Below are positions 25,150-32,939 of a DNA stretch of 42,778 bases, piece by piece. Under the pieces are notes generated by a model. It saw only the letters and a program-made list of their open reading frames with translations, made no database searches and was not told the origin of the DNA. Every line of letters begins with the position of its first letter. The stretch's first letter is position 1. This stretch comes from Clostridia bacterium (GTDB taxonomy: Bacteria; Bacillota; Clostridia; Christensenellales; UBA1242), in contig CAAGAO010000011.1 in NCBI GenBank assembly GCA_900767835.1, positions 1 to 42,778 of the forward strand. Direction: 5' to 3'. The position numbers and the translations under genes were made by a program.

Positions 25150-25178
25150 TTGACTTTACTTTACAAATGTAATATATT
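25150..25178 (+). promoter_or_regulatory. Promoter of surface protein 3
   Basis: -35 TTGACT (25150-25155), 17-bp spacer, -10 TATATT (25173-25178). No G-tract, unlike the other two family members; the spacer is filled by operator O2. Confidence 0.75.
25157..25174. promoter_or_regulatory. Operator candidate O2, in the surface protein 3 promoter
   Basis: TACTTTACAAATGTAATA, containing the inverted repeat TTACA-AA-TGTAA (25161-25172). It starts 43 bp from O1, about four helical turns, on the same face and in the same orientation. Confidence 0.7.
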
Positions 25179-25211
25179 TTTAATATATGTTAAATATTTG
25201 GAGGTAAGAAA

Positions 25212-26693
25212 ATGAAAAAAAGAAACGTTGGCTGGCTTTTAAATATTGCTACAATATGTTTAAGCCTTTGCGTTATTGCAATTGGTGTATATTCTCTTAA
25301 ACAAGCATCATTAAATGTTGGCGGTTCAATAGGTTTTGTTGCACATAACTTAAATGTAAAATATTCAGGTACTGTGTCAAATGCAATAAACAAAGACGGA
25401 ACAGAATATTCTAACAATATTACAAAAGAAACAGATTTGGCTACAAAATGGGATTTAGGCACAATGTATTTTAATGAAACAACCGACTACATAAGTTTGC
25501 CTTATGACGAAAAATTCCCAAAAAGTATAGAAGTATCAATTAAAATTTTTAACTATTCAGCCTTTGCTGTAAAAGCGAACATAGTGGAAGATGAGAATAC
25601 AACCACTATAAAAACAAAACTAGAAGATAGTGGTGTTACAATGAATATTATAAACAATCCATACATAGCACCCGCAAAAACTCCAGGCTCAGTTGCCACC
25701 ATAGGAGAAGTAAAAATTATTTTTACACTTGTGTATTATTATCAAACAGATGGTACAACTATTGTTGATGGTCGTGATTTATTAAAAGATTCAACATTTA
25801 ATTTTGGTAATGTAACAATAAATGTTGAGCAAACAAAAAACGAAACCACAGAAATTAAATATGGTGAAATAGGTTTTTTAGATAGTGAAAATAACTACTG
25901 CTCATTTGAAGCATATTATGTAGAAATGGGCGAATATAATAGAGATATGGCAGATTTAAAAATAACTACAGGTGATAAAATGAAATGGGTTATTTATAAA
26001 ATTGTTGAAAATGGTAAAGAAGTTGCTTTAAATAGCCTAGACGATGTAGGAAACTATATCGAAAATGTTAATGGTCGATATGTAGCAAAACAAAATGTAA
26101 AGTATTATTGCTTACAAACCATATATGAAAATATACAATATTGTAATAATATGTACTATGACACAGATAAGCAATTAAGCGAAGAAAGTGATTATGTGAC
26201 ACTTTCAAGAAATGGCTATGGTCAAATTTGGACAGATTATGCTACATGTAACATAAGAGACTATTTAGATGGTATAACAATAAAGCCAAATTTTATTAAC
26301 AATGATACAGCTGTTGATAAAAATAATAATATTGTATTATATCCATCTGGCAGAACTTCAAGAAAAAATGCAAATTTTTATGAAGATTGTTCATTAACTA
26401 ATGATATATTATTTAATAAAACACTATATGAGACAATTACCGATTTTAGCGGTAGTAATTACACAAGCATACAACAAAAATTTTGGGTATGTTCACTTAA
26501 TGAAGTTAAAGCGATAGAGAATTTAGGTCTAAAAGGATTTGGATATTTCAATAATACCTTTATAACAAGGACTTGTAATGACAAAGGTTATATGTGTGAA
26601 TACAACATTAATGGAAGAGGAGAAAATTATGATTATGCTATTCCACAAATAAATGGTCGTCTACCACTCATCAGTTTTGCCTTTGTAGGTTAG
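25212..26693 (+). CDS. Surface/exported protein 3: shared N-terminal segment, DUF6273-related C-terminus
   Basis: 493 residues; GGAGG (25200-25204) fixes the start. The N-terminus is a diverged version of the one in proteins 1 and 2 (LLNIAT, IAIGVYSLKQASLN, GFVAHN). The middle (about 45-215) is closer to protein 2 (IKIFNYSAFAVKAN). The C-terminal part aligns by eye with protein 1: YYVEMGEY, YATCNIRDYLDG, YPSGRTSRKN and FWVCSLNEVKAI; but it lacks the WWLRSP motif, so the fold may be degenerate or specialised. Likely surface-exposed. Controlled by the divergent XRE regulator rather than by a G-tract. Confidence 0.72.
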   Translation: MKKRNVGWLLNIATICLSLCVIAIGVYSLKQASLNVGGSIGFVAHNLNVKYSGTVSNAINKDGTEYSNNITKETDLATKWDLGTMYFNETTDYISLPYDEKFPKSIEVSIKIFNYSAFAVKANIVEDENTTTIKTKLEDSGVTMNIINNPYIAPAKTPGSVATIGEVKIIFTLVYYYQTDGTTIVDGRDLLKDSTFNFGNVTINVEQTKNETTEIKYGEIGFLDSENNYCSFEAYYVEMGEYNRDMADLKITTGDKMKWVIYKIVENGKEVALNSLDDVGNYIENVNGRYVAKQNVKYYCLQTIYENIQYCNNMYYDTDKQLSEESDYVTLSRNGYGQIWTDYATCNIRDYLDGITIKPNFINNDTAVDKNNNIVLYPSGRTSRKNANFYEDCSLTNDILFNKTLYETITDFSGSNYTSIQQKFWVCSLNEVKAIENLGLKGFGYFNNTFITRTCNDKGYMCEYNINGRGENYDYAIPQINGRLPLISFAFVG

Positions 26694-26701
26694 TATTGGT
26701 T

Positions 26702-26738
26702 AAAAAGTACTGCATAAAAGTTATTGCAGTACTTTTTT
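26702..26738 (+). terminator. Terminator of surface protein 3
   Basis: AAAAAGTACTGCA / TGCAGTACTTTTTT with a 10-nt loop. Confidence 0.9.
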
Positions 26739-27003
26739 ATCGTATAAATATATGGGGAATATAAGTTTTTATTTATTCAAAATTTTATTATCTTTTAAAA
26801 ATACTTAATTATAATTGTCTTTACTTTATATATGTTTAGTACAAAAAATCACCAAATGAAAATGAAATGCACCTCCAAAAGTTTTACTTTTTTGTCTAAA
26901 CTTTTGGGTTCATATCAAAAGTGGTGATTTTTTGTAATTAAATTAAAATCTAATTACTTTTAGTTAAAATCATAATGGCTAATTAGAACTAATTGCATTA
27001 ATT
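26739..27003. other. Gene-free region with a nested inverted repeat
   Basis: Perfect 14-bp outer arms ACAAAAAATCACCA (26841-26854) and TGGTGATTTTTTGT (26922-26935) enclose an inner stem CCAAAAGTTT (26875-26884) / AAACTTTTGG (26898-26907). The T-run at either exit could end transcripts from both sides; its length and nested form also suit a small mobile element remnant. Confidence 0.6.
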
Positions 27004-27336
27004 TTACTTTTTATTTTGTTCATCTAAAAGTTTATAATATTCATCAAAAACTCTCATTGCAAGAGGTTCATCAGTTTCAACAATTAGAGTTGTTTCGCCA
27101 GCATCATTTTCGTTAATTGCAAAAACAATGGCTTCATCGTCAGCAACACCTTTAATTTCATCAATAGGTTTTAAAATAGCAAATAATTTTTCTTCTAATG
27201 GGATAATTGCAACTTGGTCAAATTTTATTGCTTTTGAATTTTCATCATATAGGGTTATAGGGTCTTCGTTGTCCTCGTCTAATAAAATATCCAAAATGTC
27301 AATATTTTGTTCTGGTTGTTTAGTATCTTTTTCCAT
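27004..27336 (-). CDS. DUF1292 family protein
   Basis: 110 residues, acidic. The core (about 18-85) has the DUF1292 pattern ITLYDENSKAIKFDQVAIIPLEEKLFAILKP followed by DEAIVFAINEND. Members regularly follow ruvX in Firmicutes; function unknown. AAGGAG before the ATG; 10 nt separate it from ruvX, so the two form an operon. No ireB-like gene lies upstream of ruvX here. Confidence 0.88.
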   Translation of the reverse strand: MEKDTKQPEQNIDILDILLDEDNEDPITLYDENSKAIKFDQVAIIPLEEKLFAILKPIDEIKGVADDEAIVFAINENDAGETTLIVETDEPLAMRVFDEYYKLLDEQNKK

Positions 27337-27346
27337 ATAATTCTCC

Positions 27347-27766
27347 TTAATTTCTTGAATTTAGATAATTTTGAAGTATAATACCTGCAGCAATTTTGTC
27401 AATTAAACCTTTGCGTTTAATGGCGGGAATATGTGCTTCGGCCAAAATGTCTTCCGCTTCAACTGAAGAAAGTCTTTCGTCAACATATTCAATAGGTAAA
27501 TTTAACGCACTTTTAAGTAGTTCGCCAAATTCCTTTGTTTTAACAATTCTGTCACCAACGGTGCCGTCCATATTATAGGGAAGACCTATAACAACAAGTT
27601 CAACATCTTGAGCCTTAGCCAAAATTTTTAAATACTCCAAATCTTCATTTAAAGTTTTGCGAGTGTATGTTGAATGTGGACTTGCTATTGTTTGCAACAA
27701 ATCTGAAAACGCTATACCTATTCTAACATCGCCATAATCAAGGCACATAATTCTTTTATACTGCAT
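27347..27766 (-). CDS. ruvX: Holliday junction resolvase-like protein RuvX (YqgF)
   Basis: 139 residues, full length. RNase H-like fold: first acidic residue in MCLDYGDVRIGIAFSD (about 9), VVIGLPYNMDGTVGDR in the middle and VDERLSSVEAE with the second catalytic acid; C-terminal DKIAAGIILQNYL. Family proteins act in pre-16S rRNA 5'-end maturation and on branched DNA. AAAGGTAAG precedes the ATG. Confidence 0.93.
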   Translation of the reverse strand: MQYKRIMCLDYGDVRIGIAFSDLLQTIASPHSTYTRKTLNEDLEYLKILAKAQDVELVVIGLPYNMDGTVGDRIVKTKEFGELLKSALNLPIEYVDERLSSVEAEDILAEAHIPAIKRKGLIDKIAAGIILQNYLNSRN

Positions 27767-27781
27767 ATCTTACCTTTAATT

Positions 27782-27810
27782 ATTTTAAAGGTTATTTAAA
27801 ATAAAGTCAA
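27782..27810 (-). promoter_or_regulatory. Promoter of the ruvX–DUF1292 operon
   Basis: Minus strand: -35 TTGACT (27805-27810), 17-bp spacer, -10 TAAAAT (27782-27787). Confidence 0.7.
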
Positions 27811-27909
27811 TAAAAAGTAATTAAATAAAAAGTTAAACTTGCAAATTTTTATTATAAAAGTATAATTTATGACTTTCTTTCAATGAAATAATTTATTTTA
27901 ATCTTTTGC

Positions 27910-27938
27910 TTGACTTATTTATGTTATTCATATATAAT
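27910..27938 (+). promoter_or_regulatory. Promoter of the ArsR-like regulator
   Basis: -35 TTGACT (27910-27915), 17-bp spacer, -10 TATAAT (27933-27938). Confidence 0.75.
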
Positions 27939-27972
27939 TATTTTATTCGTGATTATATTTCAAAGGTAGAAA

Positions 27973-28266
27973 ATGGATAAGATAAAAATACCAAATGAAA
28001 TGGATATAATGAAGATGAGTTTGTTCTTAAAAGTTATGGCAGATTCCACCCGAGTTAAAATCCTATTTTCAATTAAAGATGAACCAAAATCTGTTAATGA
28101 AATTGTAGAAATTGTTGGGGCAACGCAAAGTGCTGTTTCCCATCAATTAAGTATAATGAGAAATGTTAATATTTTAGATACTAAACGAGATGGCAATAAA
28201 ATTTACTATTCTTTAGTTGATAGTCAAATTTCTAAAATATTGGACATTGTAAAATCTCACATATAA
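27973..28266 (+). CDS. ArsR-family winged-helix regulator without metal cysteines
   Basis: 97 residues. Winged helix at about 20-85: LADSTRVKIL-like start (MADSTRVKILFSI), recognition helix ATQSAVSHQLSIM, and wing KRDGNKIYYSL. No Cys, so it is not an ArsR/SmtB sensor of the usual Cys type; no other ligand site is obvious. Its target may be itself or the helicase gene downstream, but a terminator separates the two. Confidence 0.88.
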   Translation: MDKIKIPNEMDIMKMSLFLKVMADSTRVKILFSIKDEPKSVNEIVEIVGATQSAVSHQLSIMRNVNILDTKRDGNKIYYSLVDSQISKILDIVKSHI

Positions 28267-28313
28267 AGGCTGTTGCAATGTTATTGTTAAAATATGGCAA
28301 CAGTCATTTTTTT
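28267..28313 (+). terminator. Terminator of the ArsR-like gene
   Basis: GGCTGTTGC / GGCAACAGTC with a loop of about 20 nt, then ATTTTTTT. Confidence 0.8.
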
Positions 28314-28399
28314 GGTTAAAAGGAGGAAAGTGTAAGTTGTAAATACTATTGAAAATATATAAAATATTTGGTATTAATAAAAGTAGTTAAGGAGTAAAA

Positions 28400-30415
28400 A
28401 TGGCACAAGTTAGTGTAGAAGAACAAAAGTTTTTAGATGAAGTATTAGCAAACATAGACAAAAAAATTGAAAAAGCCGAAGGCGACAATAAAAAATTACT
28501 AGAAAAAATGAAAGAAAATCAACATTATATGTGGGAAAGCATCTACGAAATGGATAATGCAGAAAAGGCATTTGCTCGTAGTCAAATGGAAATGCTAGAC
28601 GATGAAAGCAAAGAAAAAATCAATCAAATTGTATCACTAAGAGCGTCTAGAAAGTCGCCATATTTTGGCAGTATAGATTTTAAACTTCCAAATGAACTTT
28701 TATCTTATAGAATTGGTCTTAAAGGTATTAAAGAAGACGGCAAAATATATGTAGTTGACTGGCGTGCACCTTTTAGTGAGCTATATTACAACTTTGATGT
28801 TGGTAAAGGATACTATTATGTTGGAGACGACAAAGTAACAGGCGATATTTTAAGCAAAAAACAATACAAAATAGAAGATGGTAAAATGATTTTCTGTTTG
28901 GAAAGCAATATTAAAATTGATGACTCAATTTTGCAAGAAGTTTTAGCAAAAGCATCAAGTGACAAAATGAAAAACATAGTATCAACCATTCAAAAAGAGC
29001 AAAACCAAATAATTAGGAATGATACTCCAAACAACTTAATTGTTCAAGGTGTTGCAGGCTCTGGTAAAACATCAATAGCCCTTCATAGAATAGCATATCT
29101 TTTATATAAACATCGCGACACGCTAAATTCAAACTCAATTCTAATTATTTCACCAAACAAATTCTTCTCAGACTATATCTCAAATGTCTTGCCAGAATTA
29201 GGTGAGGAAAACATAGCGGAAACAGTAATGGACGAACTGATTACTATGAATCTAGAAATTAAAGAAAAAATAGAAACAAAAACCGAACAAGTAGAAAGGC
29301 TTTTAGAAAATCCATTAGAAATACAAAATGCGGAACTTAAAGGTAGTATGCAATTTTGCCAAGACATTATTAAGTTTTGTAAAGATTACTTTAACAATAA
29401 TTTTGTCGCAACAGATTTCGTTTATGATGACTTTCTAATTGTTAAAAAAGAAAAAATTGAACAACTATACTATGAACTTTACAAAGATAAACCGGTAGCA
29501 ATTAAAATGGAATGGATAAAAGATTTCGTAGTAGATGCCTCTGAACCGGAGCAAAAACTTACAGGCGCTAAGGCTAAAAAAATATTAGTAAGTATGCTAA
29601 AAATTCCAGATATATTTACAATTTATGACACTTTCTTAAAAGAATATTATAATTTATCATTTAAAAAGTCAAAAAAGATTAATTTCGAAGATGCAGTCGC
29701 ACTTCTATACATCAAACAATATTTGTTTGGCATAAAAAGATACAATAAAATAAAGCATTTAGTTATAGATGAATTCCAAGATTATAGTCCACTTAACTAT
29801 TACATTGTAAATCAAATGTTCCAATGTGTTAAAACAATTTTAGGCGATGTTGGACAAAGTGTTGCCGGTTATGAAACCACAATATTAAATGACTTTAACA
29901 AGTTGGATACAATTAAAAGTCAAATGGTGCTATTAAATAAATCATATCGTTCAACATACGAAATAACGTCTTTTGCCAATAGCATAATAGGTAGAACCAA
30001 TGTGCAAATAGTGGATAGACATGGTAAAGATGTCGCGTGGATAAAGTATTCAAATTATCAAGACAAACTACAAAAAATACAAGAATTTGTAACGAGTGCA
30101 AAAGCCGATAGACACAAAACAATAGGTATTTTATGCAAATCAATGAAACAAGCAGAAGAATTAAACAATCAACTTAAAGATAAAATAAAATATCATTATT
30201 TAAACATTGATACACTAGATTATAAAGATGGGGTGATTTTATCACCAACGTTCCTAGTAAAAGGTCTAGAGTTTGATGCGGTTATGGTGGTAGATGCCGA
30301 CAAAGAGAATTTTAATACAGCAATAGATAGACAAGCATTTTATGTCGCTTCAACAAGGGCAATGCACAGACTAGATATGTTATATAGTACTAAAAAACCA
30401 TTTAATATTGAATAA
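28400..30415 (+). CDS. HelD-like UvrD/Rep superfamily 1 helicase
   Basis: 671 residues. The N-terminal coiled coil (about 1-80) with VDWRAPFSELYYNF-type region is characteristic of HelD, which frees stalled RNA polymerase from DNA. Walker A GVAGSGKTSIALHR (about 217), Walker B VIDEFQDYSPL (about 456), QSVAGYE, LNKSYRS (about 513), VKGLEFDAVMVVDAD (about 619) and the arginine motif ASTRAMHRL (about 648). Somewhat shorter than B. subtilis HelD. AAGGAG before the ATG. The next gene follows after 24 nt, so they are probably co-transcribed. Confidence 0.88.
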   Translation: MAQVSVEEQKFLDEVLANIDKKIEKAEGDNKKLLEKMKENQHYMWESIYEMDNAEKAFARSQMEMLDDESKEKINQIVSLRASRKSPYFGSIDFKLPNELLSYRIGLKGIKEDGKIYVVDWRAPFSELYYNFDVGKGYYYVGDDKVTGDILSKKQYKIEDGKMIFCLESNIKIDDSILQEVLAKASSDKMKNIVSTIQKEQNQIIRNDTPNNLIVQGVAGSGKTSIALHRIAYLLYKHRDTLNSNSILIISPNKFFSDYISNVLPELGEENIAETVMDELITMNLEIKEKIETKTEQVERLLENPLEIQNAELKGSMQFCQDIIKFCKDYFNNNFVATDFVYDDFLIVKKEKIEQLYYELYKDKPVAIKMEWIKDFVVDASEPEQKLTGAKAKKILVSMLKIPDIFTIYDTFLKEYYNLSFKKSKKINFEDAVALLYIKQYLFGIKRYNKIKHLVIDEFQDYSPLNYYIVNQMFQCVKTILGDVGQSVAGYETTILNDFNKLDTIKSQMVLLNKSYRSTYEITSFANSIIGRTNVQIVDRHGKDVAWIKYSNYQDKLQKIQEFVTSAKADRHKTIGILCKSMKQAEELNNQLKDKIKYHYLNIDTLDYKDGVILSPTFLVKGLEFDAVMVVDADKENFNTAIDRQAFYVASTRAMHRLDMLYSTKKPFNIE

Positions 30416-30439
30416 GATTATTATTTTAAAGGAGAAAAA

Positions 30440-31555
30440 ATGAAAACAGTATATTTGCTAATAGGCTTACCAGGAGCAGGCAAGACAACTTTTGCAAAAC
30501 AAAAATTATCAAATGCAAAAATAATTGAATTAGACGAAGTAAGGGAAGAATTATCAAACAAGGGCATAATAGGAAAAGAATATTCTAGCCAAGATAACGA
30601 GATTGTTTTTAAAGAGTTTAACAAAAGTATACTTGACGCAATAAGTAAAAATGATGAAGTTGTCATTGATGCAACAAATGCAAGACTTGCGGAAAGACAA
30701 TCAATATATGATTTGTTAAAAGATTACAAACCAAAATTTGTTATTATCAACTTTACCGACTCAAAAGAAGTTGTTTTAGAGAGAATTAAAAAAAGACAAA
30801 ACGAAAATCCTACTTGTGTTCATTACTTTAAAAATCCTAAAGAAGCGGTTGATATTTATGCAAAAAGAATTGAACAAAACAAACCAAGTTTAAGCGAGCC
30901 GGTGGCGGAAATATGGCAAGTTAAAGATGGCGTAGTTATAAACAAAAACCAAAAAGTTTTAATTGCTTCAACTAATTTAGGCAAAATAAGTATATATGGG
31001 CAAGTGTGTAAAGATTTGAACTTAAATTATACAAGTCTTGCTGAAATTAAAGTTGATGATAAAATAGAAGAAAATGGCAAAAATGAAGAAGAAAATGCAA
31101 TAATCAAAGCAACAAGTTACCATAAAATTACATCTCTACCGGTTATTGCAAACGATAGTGGTTTAATAATTGACAAGTTTAAACCAGAGGACCAACCCAA
31201 AACTTTAGTTCGTAGACATAATGGAAAAGAATTAACCGATTTGGAACTTTTAAACCTATACATAGAAAAACTAACCGAAGTAGGCGGAGATAGCAAAGGT
31301 CATTATAATGTAGCCCTAGCGCTAATTGACAAAGAAGGAAAGTTGCACTCGTCAATGTTTTATCCTGAAAAGTATTTCATAAATAAACCAAGCAAAGTCA
31401 TTAATAAAGGCGTTCCGCTATCATCATTGGCATACGATACCAAAACAGGTAAATATTTAAGTGAAATGACCGACAAAGAATATAACGATTATGAAGCCGA
31501 AGAAATGCAAAAACAAAAAGATTTTATAAGAAAAACTTTTTGTCAAAAAAACTAA
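30440..31555 (+). CDS. Fusion of P-loop (polynucleotide-kinase-like) kinase and Ham1/ITPase domain
   Basis: 371 residues. Residues 1-165: P-loop kinase with IGLPGAGKTTF (8-18), IELDEVREEL and VVIDATNARLAERQ, as in zeta/AAA_33 and polynucleotide kinase families. Residues about 170-371: Ham1/RdgB-type nucleotide pyrophosphatase with IASTNLGKISIYGQ, EENGKNEEENAIIKA, and ANDSGLIID (about 237; usual form DDSGL). The Ham1 family hydrolyses non-canonical purine triphosphates. No frameshift or stop between the two parts. AAAGGAG before the ATG; 24 nt after the helicase gene. The linkage suggests nucleotide or end-repair metabolism, but the kinase substrate is unknown. Confidence 0.82.
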   Translation: MKTVYLLIGLPGAGKTTFAKQKLSNAKIIELDEVREELSNKGIIGKEYSSQDNEIVFKEFNKSILDAISKNDEVVIDATNARLAERQSIYDLLKDYKPKFVIINFTDSKEVVLERIKKRQNENPTCVHYFKNPKEAVDIYAKRIEQNKPSLSEPVAEIWQVKDGVVINKNQKVLIASTNLGKISIYGQVCKDLNLNYTSLAEIKVDDKIEENGKNEEENAIIKATSYHKITSLPVIANDSGLIIDKFKPEDQPKTLVRRHNGKELTDLELLNLYIEKLTEVGGDSKGHYNVALALIDKEGKLHSSMFYPEKYFINKPSKVINKGVPLSSLAYDTKTGKYLSEMTDKEYNDYEAEEMQKQKDFIRKTFCQKN

Positions 31556-31565
31556 AATTGCATAA

Positions 31566-31913
31566 ATGGAATTAAAAAAGATATTAATGGAGTAAAGTAT
31601 TGTAGGTAAATACAAAGTTGTTACCTTATGCGAAAGCACAAAGTTTAAAGATGATTTTTTACGAGAACAAAAAAGATTAACTATACAAGGTAATATAGTA
31701 ATATTTGTAGGTATGTTTGGATATAGCGGAGATGAAGAAGTAAACAAAGCAGGCATTAAAGAAATGCTTGATGATATGCATAAACGCAAAATTGATATGG
31801 CATATAAAATATTTGTTATCAATAAAAACGGCTACATAGGTTCAAGTACAAAATCAGAAATTGAGTACGTCATAAAAAAAGGCAAAAAAGTTTATTATAT
31901 GGAAAATAATTAA
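31566..31913 (+). pseudogene. Broken gene: conserved small protein with early stop
   Basis: The frame starting at ATG 31566 (or 31587) meets a TAA at 31593, then stays open to 31913. The downstream part reads VGKYKVVTLCESTKFKDDF..., then a core with GMFGYSGDEE, EMLDDMHKRKIDMA and GYIGSSTKSEIEY. I recognise this from a family of short nucleotide-binding-like proteins that begin KVVTLCGST; here the glycine is Glu. Without an ATG after the stop except 31713, which would delete the conserved start, the gene is probably dead. An AUU start at 31599 with GGAG six nt upstream is an alternative. Lies 10 nt after the fusion gene. Confidence 0.6.
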
Positions 31914-31980
31914 AAATAATAATATTTAATAATAAACAAAAAAATAAAAATAAAAACCATAATAAAATAACTAAAAATCA

Positions 31981-32028
31981 AAAAAACAGTCAAAATTTGA
32001 AATAAAACATCAATTTTGCCTGTTTTTT
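31981..32028. terminator. Bidirectional terminator between the broken gene and the zeta-like kinase
   Basis: AAAAAACAG.CAAAATT / AATTTTG.CTGTTTTTT with one mismatch and a 14-nt loop; T-runs at both exits. Confidence 0.8.
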
Positions 32029-32071
32029 ATTGTATATTAAATTTTTATTATTAATTATTTTAAAATATATT

Positions 32072-32656
32072 TCATTTTTCCAAGGATTTATTAATTAATT
32101 GTTTAGTCCAACTTATTTTATTATCAACATAAGTAAATTCTTTATTCGCATATGTCGCAGCAATTTTTAAGGTGTTTGTGTTATCAAAAAATATTGCATT
32201 GTCAACATAAGGTAAAGCTTCGTTTAGTCTAATAAACCTGTGAGAAAATCTTGTTTCAACTAAATCATTTGGTATGCCATGTCCACCATTTTCAACTCTA
32301 TGATTAATTCTTTTTAAAGCGGTTTCAATATTCTCAACCGATACAAAATATAAATTAACTTTGTAACCATTATCTTTTGCTTGTTTTAGGCATTTTAAAA
32401 GTGTGTGAGAAATTAAAGTTGTTTCCCAATTAAAAGATTCCATATTACTTAAATAATCTTTTAGTTTATTCAAAGCAATTAAACCAGATTTATATACATC
32501 AACATTATTTTGCCAGTCGCCACCAAAATTTTTCAAAATCTCGTCAGGATTGACTCTTTTGCCAAAAATGTTGCCAGTAATTTTTGAACATTCATAATTG
32601 TATAGAGTAGTCTTTCCACAACCATTAACACCAGCAAAAATAGTAAATGTAGGCAT
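32072..32656 (-). CDS. Zeta-toxin-like P-loop kinase
   Basis: 194 residues from the ATG at 32656, chosen because GGAGAGG lies 8-9 nt upstream and homologs begin MPTFTIFAGVNG; an ATG at 32674 would overlap the upstream gene. Walker A FAGVNGCGKTTLYN, the VNPDEI acidic motif, WETTLISH and RINHRVENGGHGIP (the arginine-rich lid typical of zeta-like proteins). Zeta toxins phosphorylate UDP-N-acetylglucosamine; this branch has not been shown to. Its ribosome binding site lies in the last codons of the upstream small gene, 4 nt apart, giving a toxin–antitoxin-like layout. Confidence 0.82.
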   Translation of the reverse strand: MPTFTIFAGVNGCGKTTLYNYECSKITGNIFGKRVNPDEILKNFGGDWQNNVDVYKSGLIALNKLKDYLSNMESFNWETTLISHTLLKCLKQAKDNGYKVNLYFVSVENIETALKRINHRVENGGHGIPNDLVETRFSHRFIRLNEALPYVDNAIFFDNTNTLKIAATYANKEFTYVDNKISWTKQLINKSLEK

Positions 32657-32660
32657 ATAT

Positions 32661-32843
32661 TTATACCTCTCCATTATTTAATTTGTTTAAAAAATCTTTT
32701 CCGTTTTTATAATTAACCAACAACATAAAAAGTTCTTGGTCACATTTAGGTAAAACATTAATACCCTTTGTAATGGTTTCCATAGGAATGGAACCAGATT
32801 TATTAAAATTTTTTACAAAGGTAAACAATTCTTCGTTACTCAT
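32661..32843 (-). CDS. Small protein upstream of the zeta-like kinase, possible antitoxin
   Basis: 60 residues from the ATG at 32843. A longer frame begins at 32879, but a promoter fits inside that extension. Charged, helical (MSNEELFTFVKNFNKSGSIP... to FLNKLNNGEV), no DNA-binding motif evident and no clear resemblance to epsilon antitoxin. The antitoxin role is inferred only from size, order and tight linkage. Confidence 0.6.
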   Translation of the reverse strand: MSNEELFTFVKNFNKSGSIPMETITKGINVLPKCDQELFMLLVNYKNGKDFLNKLNNGEV

Positions 32844-32850
32844 ATACAAT

Positions 32851-32879
32851 ATCATATCATAAAAAATATAATAATACAA
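32851..32879 (-). promoter_or_regulatory. Promoter of the zeta-like pair, leaderless arrangement
   Basis: Minus strand: -35 TTGTAT (32874-32879), 17-bp spacer, -10 TATGAT (32851-32856), then 7 nt to the ATG at 32843. No ribosome binding site. Confidence 0.6.
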
Positions 32880-32939
32880 GACTATTTATATATAAAATAT
32901 TATGTTATTATTGGTATTATCTAATTTTTAGGAGAAAAA

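Noticed and set aside
28267..28313. Possible riboswitch before the HelD-like gene
   Set aside because: The structure is a simple hairpin with a T-run right after the ArsR-like stop codon, sufficient as a terminator; no aptamer-like conserved core is seen.
31457..31822. Minus-strand open frame of 121 codons opposite the end of the fusion gene and the broken gene
   Set aside because: No ribosome binding site, hydrophobic low-complexity translation typical of the antisense of AT-rich genes, and better-supported plus-strand coding sequence.
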